Of a stretch of 64,000 nucleotides of DNA, positions 22,352 to 32,117 are shown one piece after another. Numbering within the stretch: the stretch's first letter is position 1; the number at the start of each line of letters is the position of its first letter. Under the pieces are notes generated by a model. That model was not told the DNA's origin and searched no databases. It saw only the letters and a program-made list of their open reading frames with translations. Position numbers and translations under genes: made by a program. Source of the DNA: Mycolicibacterium sphagni (GTDB taxonomy: Bacteria; Actinomycetota; Actinomycetes; Mycobacteriales; Mycobacteriaceae); assembly GCF_013337765.1 (NCBI RefSeq), contig NZ_VBSB01000003.1:372001-436000 (forward strand). Reading direction: 5' to 3'.

Positions 22352-23820
22352 GCGAGCGTCCGGGCAATAGAAGAAAGCCGAACGCCGGCAAAGGGTTTCA
22401 GAAACGCGAGCGCACTGGTGCGCCGCCAGGGCGGGACCGTACCCAGCAGCGTCCACCGCGACGCCCGCCGCGCACCCCGCTGGATCCGGCCCGGCAGGCC
22501 GCCTTCGACGTGCTGCGCGCGGTCTCCGAACGCGACGCCTACGCGAACCTGGTGCTGCCCTCGATGCTCGCCGAGCGCGGGATCCACGGCCGCGACGCGG
22601 CGTTCGCCACCGAACTGGCCTACGGCAGCTGCCGCACTCTGGGCCTGCTCGACGCCGTCATCGCCGCCGCGGCCGGGCGTCCCATCGACCAGATCGACCC
22701 CGTGCTCCTCGACCTGCTGCGCCTCGGCAGCTATCAGCTGCTGCGCACCAACGTCGCCCAGCACGCCGCGGTGTCCACCACCGTCGAGCAGGCCGGTATC
22801 GAATTCGACAGTGTCAGAGCGGGTTTCGTCAACGGTGTGTTGCGCACCATCTCCGGAAGGGATGAGGCGTCCTGGGTGGCCGAGTTGGCGCCATCGTCGG
22901 CCACCGACCCGATCGGCCACCTGGCGTTCCTGCACGCCCACCCGCGCTGGATCGCCCAGGCGTTCGCCGATGCGCTCGGCGCCGCCGCGGGGGAGCTCGA
23001 CGCTGCCCTGGCCGCCGACGACGCCCGCCCTGGCGTGCATCTGGCCGCTCGGCCGGGTGTGCTGACCGCGCAGGAGCTGGCCACCGAGGTCGACGGCACG
23101 GTCGGACGGTATTCGCCGTACGCGGTGTACCTGTGCGGCGGTGACCCGGGCCGGCTGGCAGCGGTGCGCGACGACAAGGCGCTGGTGCAGGACGAGGGCA
23201 GCCAACTGGTGGCCCAGGCGCTGACGCTGGCCCCGCTGATCGGCGAGGACGGCGGGCGCTGGCTGGACCTCTGCTCGGGGCCGGGCGGTAAGACCGCGCT
23301 GATCGCCGCGATCGCCGCACAACACGGCGGCAGCGTGACCGCCGTCGAGCCCACGCCGCGCCGGGCCGAGCTGGTGGAGCAGAACACCCGTGGCCTGCCG
23401 GTCGAGGTACTGCGGGTCGACGGCCGCGAATCGGGGCTGGAGCCGGGCAGCTTCGACCGGGTGCTGGTCGACGCGCCGTGCACCGGGCTGGGTGCCCTGC
23501 GGCGAAGGCCGGAAGCCCGCTGGCGGCGAACCCCTGGCGACGTTCCGGTGCTCGCCAAGCTGCAGCGCGAGCTGCTGGCCGCGGCGATCGCGCTGACCCG
23601 CCCCGGCGGGGTGATCCTCTACGCCACCTGCTCACCGCACCTGGCCGAGACCGTCGGCGTGGTCTCCGACGCGCTGCGCCGCCACCCCGTCACCGCGCTG
23701 GACGCCCGGCAGCTGTTCGCCCCCGCCGAACAGTTGGGCGACGGTCCGTACGTGCAGCTTTGGCCGCACCGGCACGGCACCGACGCCATGTTCGCGGCTG
23801 CCCTCCAGAAGACTGTTTAA
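22348..23820 (+). CDS. rsmB: 16S rRNA m5C methyltransferase (Fmu/RsmB)
   Basis: 490-residue SAM-dependent enzyme that methylates C967-type cytosines of 16S rRNA. The basic N-terminal tail (about 45 residues, Arg/Pro-rich) is followed by a NusB-like RNA-binding domain ([18 protein letters not shown]). The methyltransferase domain has the SAM motif [16 protein letters not shown] and the two NSUN catalytic Cys in [18 protein letters not shown] and YATCSPH. ATG 22348 overlaps the fmt stop. Confidence 0.94.
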   Translation: MSERPGNRRKPNAGKGFQKRERTGAPPGRDRTQQRPPRRPPRTPLDPARQAAFDVLRAVSERDAYANLVLPSMLAERGIHGRDAAFATELAYGSCRTLGLLDAVIAAAAGRPIDQIDPVLLDLLRLGSYQLLRTNVAQHAAVSTTVEQAGIEFDSVRAGFVNGVLRTISGRDEASWVAELAPSSATDPIGHLAFLHAHPRWIAQAFADALGAAAGELDAALAADDARPGVHLAARPGVLTAQELATEVDGTVGRYSPYAVYLCGGDPGRLAAVRDDKALVQDEGSQLVAQALTLAPLIGEDGGRWLDLCSGPGGKTALIAAIAAQHGGSVTAVEPTPRRAELVEQNTRGLPVEVLRVDGRESGLEPGSFDRVLVDAPCTGLGALRRRPEARWRRTPGDVPVLAKLQRELLAAAIALTRPGGVILYATCSPHLAETVGVVSDALRRHPVTALDARQLFAPAEQLGDGPYVQLWPHRHGTDAMFAAALQKTV

Positions 23821-23830
23821 GGTTGCAGCC

Positions 23831-24517
23831 ATGGCGACTCCGTCCCGTCCGCTGATCGCGCCGTCGATCCTGTCCGCCGACTTCGCCCGCCTGGCCGACG
23901 AGGCCGCTGCCGTCGAGGGCGCCGACTGGCTGCACGTCGACGTGATGGACGGCCACTTCGTGCCCAACCTCACCCTCGGCCTGCCGGTGGTGGAAAGCCT
24001 GCTGGCGGCCACCGACATCCCGATGGACTGCCATCTGATGATCGACAACCCGGACCGCTGGGCGCCGGGCTACGCCGAGGCCGGTGCCTACAACGTCACC
24101 TTCCACGCCGAGGCCACCGACAATCCGGTCGCGGTCGCCCGCGATATCCGTGCGGCCGGCGCGAAGGCGGGCCTTTCGGTGAAGCCGGGCACCCCGCTGG
24201 AGCCCTACCTGGAGATCCTTCGCGATTTCGACACCCTGCTGGTGATGTCGGTCGAACCCGGCTTCGGCGGGCAGAGCTTCATCACCGAGGTGCTGTCCAA
24301 GGTCGCGACGGCCCGGCGACTGGTCGATTCCGGCGAGCTGACGATCCTGGTGGAGATCGACGGCGGTATCAACGCCGACACCATCGAGCTGGCCGCCGAA
24401 GCCGGGGTGGACTGCTTCGTCGCGGGGTCGGCCGTGTACGGGGCGCAGGATCCCGCCGTCGCGGTGGAGGCGCTGCGCCGCCAGGCGGCCACCGCCTCGC
24501 AACATCTGCGGATATGA
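23831..24517 (+). CDS. rpe: Ribulose-phosphate 3-epimerase
   Basis: Interconverts ribulose-5-phosphate and xylulose-5-phosphate in the pentose phosphate pathway, supplying ribulose-5-phosphate that RibBA uses for riboflavin. 228 residues, TIM barrel. Metal ligands and catalytic Asp are in [13 protein letters not shown] and the C-terminal EIDGGIN; phosphate binding is in [10 protein letters not shown]. It begins 10 bp after rsmB and its stop overlaps ribD. Confidence 0.96.
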   Translation: MATPSRPLIAPSILSADFARLADEAAAVEGADWLHVDVMDGHFVPNLTLGLPVVESLLAATDIPMDCHLMIDNPDRWAPGYAEAGAYNVTFHAEATDNPVAVARDIRAAGAKAGLSVKPGTPLEPYLEILRDFDTLLVMSVEPGFGGQSFITEVLSKVATARRLVDSGELTILVEIDGGINADTIELAAEAGVDCFVAGSAVYGAQDPAVAVEALRRQAATASQHLRI

Positions 24518-25518
24518 CGGCACTCGAGGCCGCGATGCGGTTGGCCATCGCCCAGGCCCAACGGGTCAAGGGTTCGACGTATCCGAATCCCCCTGTGGGA
24601 GCGGTTATTCTGAACGCGGCTGGCGATATTGTGGGCCGCGGCGGCACCCAGCCTGCCGGCGGCCCCCACGCCGAGGTGATCGCGTTGCGGGAGGCGGGGG
24701 AGCGCGCGACCGGTGGCACCGCTGTCGTCACCCTCGAGCCGTGCAATCACCACGGCCGCACCCCACCGTGCGTCGACGCCCTGATCCAGGCCGGGGTGGC
24801 CGCGGTGGTCTATGCCGTCGCCGACCCCAATCCCGTTGCCTCAGGCGGCGCCGACCGCCTGCGCAGCGCGGGGATCACCGTGGGCGCAGGGGTGTCCGCC
24901 GAGGACGTCGCCGGCGGCCCGCTGCGGGAGTGGCTGCACAAACAGCGCACCGGGCGGCCGCACGTCACCTGGAAGTACGCCACCAGTGTCGACGGGCGCA
25001 GTGCTGCCGCAGACGGCTCCTCGCAGTGGATCACCAGTGATGCGGCGCGCGCCGATCTGCATGTGCGGCGTGCGGCGTGCGACGCGATCGTGGTCGGCAC
25101 GGGCACGGTGTTCATCGACGACCCGACGCTGACCGCCCGGCTGCCCGGCGGGGGACTGGCCGAGCGCCAGCCGCTACGGGTCGTCGTCGGCAAGCGGGAG
25201 ATCTCCTCGGAAGCCAATGTGCTCAACGATGATTCGCACACAATGGTGATCCGCACCCACGACCCGCACGAGGTGATCCAGGCGCTGTCGGACCGCACCG
25301 ATGTCCTGGTCGAGGGCGGCCCGACGCTGGCAGGCGCCTTTCTGCGGGCCGGGGTGATCGACCGAATCCTGGCCTACGTCGGCCCGATCCTGCTCGGCGG
25401 CCCGGTCACCGCCGTCGACGATGTCGGTGTGTCCAGCATCGCGCGGGCGCTGCGCTGGCGCTACGACGGCGTCGATCGGATCGGGCCCGATCTGCTGCTG
25501 AGCCTGGTACCGGACTAG
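24514..25518 (+). CDS. ribD: Bifunctional riboflavin biosynthesis deaminase/reductase
   Basis: Second and third steps of riboflavin synthesis: deamination of the pyrimidine and NADPH reduction of the ribosyl side chain. 334 residues. The N-terminal deaminase zinc site is visible as the HAE of [10 protein letters not shown] and [12 protein letters not shown]. The C-terminal reductase (from about residue 145) has [17 protein letters not shown] and [13 protein letters not shown]. In M. tuberculosis the next gene is Rv1410c (P55); here a 12.6-kb cluster intervenes. Confidence 0.95.
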   Translation: MTALEAAMRLAIAQAQRVKGSTYPNPPVGAVILNAAGDIVGRGGTQPAGGPHAEVIALREAGERATGGTAVVTLEPCNHHGRTPPCVDALIQAGVAAVVYAVADPNPVASGGADRLRSAGITVGAGVSAEDVAGGPLREWLHKQRTGRPHVTWKYATSVDGRSAAADGSSQWITSDAARADLHVRRAACDAIVVGTGTVFIDDPTLTARLPGGGLAERQPLRVVVGKREISSEANVLNDDSHTMVIRTHDPHEVIQALSDRTDVLVEGGPTLAGAFLRAGVIDRILAYVGPILLGGPVTAVDDVGVSSIARALRWRYDGVDRIGPDLLLSLVPD

Positions 25519-25536
25519 CCGCCCCAGGCGGGGATC

Positions 25537-26370
25537 TCAATACCCGGGATTGGCCAGCGGGGCGACCGACCAGTTCGACAGCTCCGATGGACCAAGGATG
25601 CGGTGTCGGGTCTGGCCCGCGGTATAGAAGGTGAATTTCGTTGCGCGATAACACTGTTCGAAGCAGTCGAAGGCTTGTCCGTCGGTGTCGAAGCTCACTC
25701 CGCGCACCCGCACGATCGGATCGCCGGCCGGCACCTCGAGCTGTTCGGCCTCCCAGCTGCTGGGGGTGTCGACCTCGAAGGCCTGTTCGGTGTACTCGTC
25801 GGTGAGCTGATAGCGCTCCTCGATGAAGCGGTAGAGCGACCCGCCTTTGGCCAGCAGGTCCTGGTCGATGGCCGGCACCCGGCCCAGCGGCAGCACGGCG
25901 CGCTCGAGGATCTTGTCGGTACTGCCGATGCTGCGTTTGCGCCAGATCTCCCACACCGGCTGGCCCGGGTCAACCCCGAGCGCGGTGGCGATCGTCGTGC
26001 TGGGCAGCCCGACGCCGATCGAGATAAGTGTTGTGGTGACCGTGGGCAGCCCGCGATCGTTGTCCAGCAGGGTGTGCAGGAGCTCGCCGGGGCGGGTCGG
26101 ATCGCTGGCGATGCGCGGTTCGGCGACGAAGGTGCCCAACCCCTGCCGCCGGGTGATCTTGCCGGCCCGCTCGAGTTCGTCGAGGGCGCGCCGCACGCTG
26201 ATGCCGCTGACATCGGCGATCGCGGCCAGTTCAGTGGTCGACGGCAGTCGGTCGCCGGGTTGCAGACCGCGTTCCGCCATGATCCCGAGCACGAGGTCAT
26301 AGACATACTGATAGCGCAGTTTGCGGTCGGCGGATGCTCCCACCGCGCTGGCGCGCCTGGCCATCGGCAT
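25537..26370 (-). CDS. GntR-family regulator with UTRA domain (HutC type)
   Basis: Ligand-responsive repressor of 277 residues. The winged helix-turn-helix covers about residues 15-80 (LQPGDRLPSTTELAAIADVS, then SVRRALDELERAG). The C-terminal two-thirds is a UTRA effector-binding domain (ILERAVLPLGRVP, PIVRVRGVSFD), typical of regulators sensing sugars or amino-acid catabolites. ATG 26370 is preferred because GAAGGG precedes it; an in-frame ATG at 26421 lacks one. It is divergent from the ABC importer operon 215 bp away, so it probably controls that operon and itself through the palindrome at 26546-26567. Confidence 0.9.
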   Translation of the reverse strand: MPMARRASAVGASADRKLRYQYVYDLVLGIMAERGLQPGDRLPSTTELAAIADVSGISVRRALDELERAGKITRRQGLGTFVAEPRIASDPTRPGELLHTLLDNDRGLPTVTTTLISIGVGLPSTTIATALGVDPGQPVWEIWRKRSIGSTDKILERAVLPLGRVPAIDQDLLAKGGSLYRFIEERYQLTDEYTEQAFEVDTPSSWEAEQLEVPAGDPIVRVRGVSFDTDGQAFDCFEQCYRATKFTFYTAGQTRHRILGPSELSNWSVAPLANPGY

Positions 26371-26426
26371 CCCTTCGTCCCATCCCTCCCAACCGCCGAC
26401 GACAGGCGCCGAGCGGTACAACCATC

Positions 26427-26440
26427 TAACTATGCAGTTA
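26427..26440. promoter_or_regulatory. Inverted repeat near the gntR start, possible second operator
   Basis: TAACT-ATGC-AGTTA is a perfect 5-bp inverted repeat located 57 bp upstream of the gntR start codon. It could be part of the gntR promoter or an auxiliary regulator site. It does not share the sequence of the main palindrome, so the link is weak. Confidence 0.3.
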
Positions 26441-26531
26441 CCCGAAAGCTAGACCCCCATGCGCGGTCATCAGCGGTTTTTCTCCGCGCCGACCGAAAAC
26501 TATCTGAAACAATCGCGCAATCCACGGGCAA

Positions 26532-26567
26532 TGAACACCACTCATACTACTCTGTATACAGAGTAGT
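26532..26567 (+). promoter_or_regulatory. Promoter of the ABC importer operon with overlapping 22-bp palindrome
   Basis: A -35-like TGAACA (26532-26537) and a -10-like TATACA (26555-26560) are separated by 17 bp. A perfect 22-bp palindrome (26546-26567; inner 20 bases CTACTCTGTATACAGAGTAG) covers the -10 box. The expected transcription start is about 20 bp before the ATG at 26586. The arrangement fits repression by the divergent GntR protein through promoter occlusion. The palindrome is certain; promoter and operator use are inferred. Confidence 0.6.
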
Positions 26568-26585
26568 GGTCGGGAAAGGATTGCC

Positions 26586-28229
26586 ATGGCAGCAGCGATA
26601 GATCGTCGCAGTTTTCTTCGGACGTCGGCGGTCGTCGCTGCCGCACTGGGCGGAGCGGCGGCGCTTGCCTCCTGCGCACCCGAGACGGCGAGCCGGACCG
26701 TACTTCGGGTCGGCTCGACCACGGACATCGACTCGCTGAACCCGTTCACGGCGTTCTCCTCGGAGGCCTACGACGTCTTCCAGCTGATCTACGACAAACT
26801 GACCGACTACGACGCCCAGCTCAACGTGAAGCCGTCGCTGGCCAGCGCGGTGGACCGCAGCGCCGATGGCACGACCTTCACCTACACACTGCGCTCGGGC
26901 GTGAAATGGCAGGACGGGAAGGACTTCAGCGCCGACGACGTCGTCTTCACCTTCCTGATGGTGCGCGACAACGACTACGGCACCTACGGGGCCTACTTCA
27001 AGGACCTGACCGACGTGGTCAAGGTCGGAGACAACCAGGTGCGGCTGACCTATTCCGCGCCGCAGACGCTGGAACCCGGCGTAATCATGCCGATCGCCCC
27101 GAAGCATGTCTGGGAAGGCATCGCCAAGGACGACCTGCCCAAATATGCCAACGATAAGCCCATCGGCACAGGGCCGTTCAGCTTCGTGTCCTGGGAGAAG
27201 GGCAACGTCGTCACGGTCACCCGCAACGACTCCTGGTGGGGCCCCAAACCCGCCGCGCAGAAGGTGACCTGGACCAAATTCGGCTCCGACGACGTCGTCA
27301 CCCAGGCGCTGCGCACCGGTGACATCGACATCGTCGGCGAGGTGCCGCCCACCATCTACACCGGGCTGCGGAACGCGGCCGACGTCAAAGCCACCGCCAT
27401 GGATTCGTTCTCGTTCCACATGATCGGGTTCAACTGTTCGACCGCGCCGGGCTCGAAGGGCAACCCGATCCTGCGCGACCAGGTGGTGCGTCAGGCCCTG
27501 TCCTGTGCGGTCAACCGTCAGCAACTCGTCGAGCTGGCACTGGCCGGTTACGGCCAACCGGGTGCGGACCTGCTGCCGCCCACGTTCGGCGACTTTCACT
27601 ACGTTCCCGGGCCCGACGCGCTCTTGGACAACAATCCCGCGAAGGCCAAGGAGCTACTGGACAAGGCCGGCTACACCGACCGCAACGGTGACGGCATCCG
27701 GGAGTCCAAAGACGATGCGCCACTGGAATTCCGACTGTTGGCGATCGCCGACACGGCGGTCGATATGAAGGCCGCCGACCTGTTCGTCACCGCGGCCAAG
27801 GCGGTCGGCGTCAGCCTCAAACTGTCCAGCACCGACGCCGACAGCATGGGCGCCACCGTCTACAACGCCGAAACCCCCGACTGGGACATCATGGTGTGGG
27901 GCTGGGACTCGTCGTTCTACGACCCGTCGTATCTGCTGGGTATTCCGACCACCGACCAGATCGGCGGCAACAACGACACGTTCTGGACCGACCCGCGCTA
28001 TGACGAGCTGTACAACCAGCAGAAGACCACCGTCGACCGCGCGGCCCGGGTCAAGCTGGTCCAGGAGATGCAGGCCATCCACTACGCGGCCTGCCCGTAC
28101 ATCGTGATGTGGTATCAGAAGAAGCTGGCCGGCACCCGGACCAACACCTGGACGGGCTGGCAGCCGATGAACGGTGGCATGATCAAGAACTTCCCCCGGG
28201 TTAACTATCTCGACGTGAAGCCGGCCTGA
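26586..28229 (+). CDS. Peptide-type ABC importer substrate-binding lipoprotein
   Basis: 547-residue binding protein of the DppA/OppA class (SBP family 5), which delivers peptides or other amino-acid-containing ligands to the permease. The N-terminus combines a twin-arginine motif (DRRSFLR, Arg7-Arg8) with a lipobox LASC (Cys30), so it should be Tat-exported and lipid-anchored. The family pattern IDSLNPFTAFSSEAYDVFQL follows, and typical blocks FTYTLRSGVKWQDGKDFSADD and IGTGPFSF are present. GAAAGGA precedes the ATG. First gene of the operon; dppB follows after 6 bp. The ligand cannot be read from sequence. Confidence 0.92.
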   Translation: MAAAIDRRSFLRTSAVVAAALGGAAALASCAPETASRTVLRVGSTTDIDSLNPFTAFSSEAYDVFQLIYDKLTDYDAQLNVKPSLASAVDRSADGTTFTYTLRSGVKWQDGKDFSADDVVFTFLMVRDNDYGTYGAYFKDLTDVVKVGDNQVRLTYSAPQTLEPGVIMPIAPKHVWEGIAKDDLPKYANDKPIGTGPFSFVSWEKGNVVTVTRNDSWWGPKPAAQKVTWTKFGSDDVVTQALRTGDIDIVGEVPPTIYTGLRNAADVKATAMDSFSFHMIGFNCSTAPGSKGNPILRDQVVRQALSCAVNRQQLVELALAGYGQPGADLLPPTFGDFHYVPGPDALLDNNPAKAKELLDKAGYTDRNGDGIRESKDDAPLEFRLLAIADTAVDMKAADLFVTAAKAVGVSLKLSSTDADSMGATVYNAETPDWDIMVWGWDSSFYDPSYLLGIPTTDQIGGNNDTFWTDPRYDELYNQQKTTVDRAARVKLVQEMQAIHYAACPYIVMWYQKKLAGTRTNTWTGWQPMNGGMIKNFPRVNYLDVKPA

Positions 28230-28235
28230 GGCTCG

Positions 28236-29204
28236 ATGGTTCGGTACCTGGGTCAAAAATTCTCCTACCTGGTTCTGACCCTCGTGGCGGTGCTTGCGAC
28301 GAATTTCGTTCTGTTCCATCTGATGCCGGGCGATCCGGTGACGCACATCGCCCGCGGCCAACACCTGGACGCCGACGCAATCGCGCGATTGCGCACCTAC
28401 TACGGGCTGGACCGGTCATTGGCGTCACAATTCGCCACCTATGTTGAGAATCTGTTCAAGGGTGACCTCGGCTTCTCCTACACCTACCAGGCGGCAGTCG
28501 GCCCGATCGTGATGAAGGCCCTTGTCAATACGTTGATCCTGGTGACCATCTCCACCCTGCTGGTGATCATCGTCGGGGTGCTGATCGGGGTGTTCGCCGC
28601 GTCGCGACGCGGGTCTCGTACCGACAGCGGGTTGGTCATCTCCTCCCTGGTGTTCTGGAGCCTGCCGACGTTCTGGGTAGGCATGCTGTTGATCTTCGCC
28701 TTCGCCGTGACGCTGGGCTGGTTCCCGATCGCGGGGATGTATACCGCCGATGCGCTGTACCCCACGGTGTTCACCCGGATCGCCGACCTGGCAAGGCATC
28801 TCGTGCTCCCGACGGTCGCGATGGTGTTGGTCGACATCGCACAGTTCGTCCTGATCACCCGCAGTTCGCTGCTGACGACGTTGTCCGAGGACTACATGAC
28901 CACCGCGCGGGCCAAGGGGCTCACGCCGCGCCGGGTGTTGTGGCGTCACGGCGTGCGCAACGCGCTGTTGCCGGTGGTGACGGCCACCACGCTGTACGCC
29001 AGCGCCACTGTCGGCGGGACCATCCAGGTCGAGACGGTTTTCTCCTGGCCCGGGATGGGTCAACTGATCTACCTGTCGGTGATTCGGCGGGATTATCCGG
29101 TGATGGAGGCCTGCTTCCTGATCTTCGCGGTGGTTGTCGTGCTGGCGAACTTCGCCAGCGATCTGGTCTACCGGTTGCTCGACCCGAGAGTGCGGCTGAC
29201 ATGA
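28236..29204 (+). CDS. ABC importer permease (DppB type)
   Basis: 322-residue inner-membrane subunit with about six helices. The first helix is near residues 10-30 (LVLTLVAVLATNFVLFHL), followed by the family motif LMPGDPVTHI. The EAA-type ATPase-contact loop is TARAKGLTPRRVLWRHGVRNALLP. The gene starts 6 bp after the binding protein gene and overlaps dppC by 4 bp (ATGA). It pairs with the next permease to form the transmembrane channel. Confidence 0.92.
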   Translation: MVRYLGQKFSYLVLTLVAVLATNFVLFHLMPGDPVTHIARGQHLDADAIARLRTYYGLDRSLASQFATYVENLFKGDLGFSYTYQAAVGPIVMKALVNTLILVTISTLLVIIVGVLIGVFAASRRGSRTDSGLVISSLVFWSLPTFWVGMLLIFAFAVTLGWFPIAGMYTADALYPTVFTRIADLARHLVLPTVAMVLVDIAQFVLITRSSLLTTLSEDYMTTARAKGLTPRRVLWRHGVRNALLPVVTATTLYASATVGGTIQVETVFSWPGMGQLIYLSVIRRDYPVMEACFLIFAVVVVLANFASDLVYRLLDPRVRLT

Positions 29205-30115
29205 CCGGCCCGATGACCGGCCCCGGTCTCGAACCCGACCCGGCCGCCGCTCATGTGCCTGGCGGCTGGCGGGGCGTCCTACGCCAGCTCACCGCGGACC
29301 GGATGGGCCGCACCGGCCTGCTGACCGTGGCCGCGGTGCTGGCGATTGCGATTGCCGGGCCGCTGTTGTTGCCCTACGACCGTACTGCGGTGGGTACGTC
29401 TCGAACGGGAATCTTGCAGCCGCCCAGTGCCGCCCACTGGCTTGGCACTGACGAACTCGGCCGCGACGTGCTGCGCCAGGTCCTCGCCGGCACCTCGGTG
29501 TCGCTGGAGATCGGGCTGATCGCCACGCTCATCACGGTGCTGATCGGGACCTTGGTGGGCGTGCTGGCGGGCTGGTTCACCGGCTACGTCGACGCAATCC
29601 TGATGCGCATCACCGACTTCTTCCTGGTGTTGCCCAACCTGCCGTTGATGATCGCGCTCGGGGCGATCATCGGGCAGAGCCTGCCGATGATCGTGCTCGT
29701 CATCGCGATCACCAGCTGGCCCAGTACCGCGCGGATCGTGCGCTCGCAGGCACTGGCGTTGCGGGAACGTGAAGTGGTCGCCCGCGCCAAAACCGTTGGC
29801 CTGTCCTCGGCCGGCATTCTCTGGCGCCTCATTCTGCCCGGTGTGCTGGCTCTGGTCATCGCCAATGCCGTGCTGGTGATCGCCGGGTCGATTCTGGCCG
29901 AAGCCACGCTGTCCTTCCTCGGGCTGGGCGATCCCACCCGCACCTCGTGGGGTCAGATTCTGCACAATGCGTTCGCCGCGGGCGCGGTGGGCAACGGCTG
30001 CTGGTGGTACTTCCTGCCGCCCGGTGTCGGCATTGTGCTTGTGGTGCTGGCCTTCTCGCTGGTCGGCCAGAGCCTGGAACGCATCCTCAACCCCCGACTG
30101 GCGGCGGTTGAATGA
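29201..30115 (+). CDS. ABC importer permease (DppC type)
   Basis: 304-residue second permease. A short N-terminal tail and first helix (about 40-60) are followed by a periplasmic segment with HWLGTDELGRDVLRQVLAG, a hallmark of DppC/OppC proteins. Five further helices follow. The EAA loop reads VVARAKTVGLSSAGILWRLILP. ATG 29201 overlaps the dppB stop and its own stop overlaps the ATPase gene. The repeated MTGP at the start allows a second possible ATG at 29213. Confidence 0.92.
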   Translation: MTGPMTGPGLEPDPAAAHVPGGWRGVLRQLTADRMGRTGLLTVAAVLAIAIAGPLLLPYDRTAVGTSRTGILQPPSAAHWLGTDELGRDVLRQVLAGTSVSLEIGLIATLITVLIGTLVGVLAGWFTGYVDAILMRITDFFLVLPNLPLMIALGAIIGQSLPMIVLVIAITSWPSTARIVRSQALALREREVVARAKTVGLSSAGILWRLILPGVLALVIANAVLVIAGSILAEATLSFLGLGDPTRTSWGQILHNAFAAGAVGNGCWWYFLPPGVGIVLVVLAFSLVGQSLERILNPRLAAVE

Positions 30116-31098
30116 GTCTGTTGACCATCCGCAATCTCACCGTCACCTACGGCACCGGCGAACACGCCGTGCGCGCGGTCGACGGGGTGGACCTCGATGT
30201 CTCGGCCGGGGAAGTGGTTGGGCTGGCGGGTGAGTCCGGTTGCGGCAAGAGCACACTGGCGCTGGCGGTCGCGCGGCTGCTGCCGCGCGGCGCCAGCGCG
30301 ACCGCTGACGAGCTGAGCTTCGACGGCACCGACCTGCGTGCCGTTGACGATGCCGGACTGCGGGCGCTGAGATGGCGGCGGCTCTCGTTGGTGTTCCAGG
30401 GCGCGATGAACGGCTTCAACCCGGTCATGACGATCGGCGATCAGATCGGCGAGGCGATCCGGGCCCACGAGCCCGGTGCTGACCGAAAAGCGCTGCGCGG
30501 AAGGGTCGATGAGCTGCTGGTCCAGGTCGGTATCGCGGCGGGGCGGGCCGCCGATTACCCTCATCAACTCTCCGGAGGAATGAAACAGCGCGCGATGATC
30601 GCGATGGCGCTGGCCTGCAGTCCCGACCTGGTGATCGCCGACGAACCGACGACGGCGCTGGACGTCATGACCCAGGCGCAGATCCTCGACCTGATCCGCC
30701 GGCTGGCCGACGAGCTGGGGCTGGCCATGTTGATCATCTCCCACGACTTGACCGTGCTGGCCGAACTGTGCGACCAGGTCGCGGTCATGTATGCCGGACG
30801 TATCGTGGAACGGGGCGGGGCCGGGGCGATCCTGACCACCGAGGCGCACCCGGCGCACCCCTACACCCGGCGACTGCTCGATTGCTATCCGCGGCTGGAT
30901 GCCGGACAGGCCTCGATCAGCGGAATCCCTGGAAGTCCACCGGATCTCACTCATCCGCCAGCGGGGTGCCGGTTCCACGACCGCTGCCCCGAAAGCCTGC
31001 CCCGCTGTGCCAGCGACGATCCGGCGATCCGGCCGGTGCCCGGCGAATCCGGCCACGTCGCGGCCTGTCACCTCGTCGTCGGCGAGGTGGCCCGATGA
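30112..31098 (+). CDS. ABC importer ATPase (DppD type)
   Basis: 328-residue cytoplasmic ATPase. Walker A is GESGCGKST (near residue 43), the signature is QLSGGMKQR, Walker B is [12 protein letters not shown], and the switch His is in IISHDL. The C-terminal oligopeptide-transporter domain has a Cys cluster ([21 protein letters not shown]); similar clusters bind an iron-sulphur centre in some Opp ATPases, which is only an analogy here. Overlaps both neighbours by 4 bp. Confidence 0.93.
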   Translation: MSLLTIRNLTVTYGTGEHAVRAVDGVDLDVSAGEVVGLAGESGCGKSTLALAVARLLPRGASATADELSFDGTDLRAVDDAGLRALRWRRLSLVFQGAMNGFNPVMTIGDQIGEAIRAHEPGADRKALRGRVDELLVQVGIAAGRAADYPHQLSGGMKQRAMIAMALACSPDLVIADEPTTALDVMTQAQILDLIRRLADELGLAMLIISHDLTVLAELCDQVAVMYAGRIVERGGAGAILTTEAHPAHPYTRRLLDCYPRLDAGQASISGIPGSPPDLTHPPAGCRFHDRCPESLPRCASDDPAIRPVPGESGHVAACHLVVGEVAR

Positions 31099-32117
31099 GT
31101 GGGAAGGTGGTCGCCGAGATCCGCGACTTGCGTGTGCACTTCCCAGTGCGACACGGCCGCACGCGGCTGATCGCCCGCGCCGTCGACGGCATCGACCTTT
31201 CGGTGCGTGAGGGCGAAATCGTGGCACTGGTCGGCGAATCCGGGTGCGGCAAAACGACGGTCGCGCGCACCATCATGCGGCTGGTCGAGGCGACGTCGGG
31301 GTCGGTGTCGGTCGGCGGGACCGACATCACCCATACCCGGGGGCGGTCGTTGCGCAGGCTGCGCCGCGACTTCCAGATGATCTTCCAGGATCCGTTCGAG
31401 AGTCTGCCGGTCAACGCCACCGCGCTCGGTGTTGTCAGCGAGGGATTGGATATTCACCGCACCGACCTGGACAACTCCGCCCGGCGCGATGCGGCGCTGG
31501 CGGCGCTGGAGATGTGCGGGCTCACTCCGGCATCCGCCATCGCCGAGCGCCGCATCTTCCAGCTCTCCGGCGGACAGCGACAACGGGTGGCGATCGCGGC
31601 GGCGCTTGCCGTCGAACCACGGCTGCTGGTGGCCGACGAACCGGTGTCCATGCTCGATGTGTCACTGCGCGCGGGAGTTATCCGAGTCTTGCTGGACATG
31701 CGTGAACGGCTCGGTGTGGCAATACTTTTCATCACCCACGATCTGGCGCTGGCCGGGGTGTTCGCCGACCGTGTCGCGGTGCTGTACCTAGGCCGGGTGG
31801 TCGAGGAGGGCCGCGCCGCCGAGGTCATCGGGACACCGCGGCACCCGTACACCCGGGCGCTGGTGGACGTGATGCCGAAGGCCGGCGGCGGTCGGCGCGG
31901 TGCGCGAGCGTTGCTGACCGGTGAGCCGCCCAATGCCACTGCCACCGCGACGGGCTGCCGGTTCGCCGCCCGCTGCCCCCTGTACCGGCAGCTCGGCGAA
32001 CCCGAGCGTTGCCGGGTTGACCAACCATCGTTGGCGCCAGTCGGCGCCGATCACACTGTGGCATGCCACTTTTCGGATGCCGAAGTATCAACAACACCGA
32101 AGGAGAACACCACATGA
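31095..32117 (+). CDS. ABC importer ATPase (DppF type)
   Basis: 340-residue second ATPase pairing with the DppD-type subunit. Walker A is GESGCGKTT, the signature is QLSGGQRQR, Walker B is LLVADEPVSMLD, followed by FITHDLALAG. The C-terminal Cys cluster (CRFAARCPLY, ERCRVDQ, VACHF) matches that of its partner. ATG 31095 overlaps the previous stop; the last codons overlap the M20 gene by 4 bp, coupling transport to catabolism. Confidence 0.93.
   Translation: MSGKVVAEIRDLRVHFPVRHGRTRLIARAVDGIDLSVREGEIVALVGESGCGKTTVARTIMRLVEATSGSVSVGGTDITHTRGRSLRRLRRDFQMIFQDPFESLPVNATALGVVSEGLDIHRTDLDNSARRDAALAALEMCGLTPASAIAERRIFQLSGGQRQRVAIAAALAVEPRLLVADEPVSMLDVSLRAGVIRVLLDMRERLGVAILFITHDLALAGVFADRVAVLYLGRVVEEGRAAEVIGTPRHPYTRALVDVMPKAGGGRRGARALLTGEPPNATATATGCRFAARCPLYRQLGEPERCRVDQPSLAPVGADHTVACHFSDAEVSTTPKENTT

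Noticed and set aside
21865..23325. Antisense open frame across fmt and rsmB
   Set aside because: Both sense genes have complete catalytic motifs; the antisense product has no recognisable motif.
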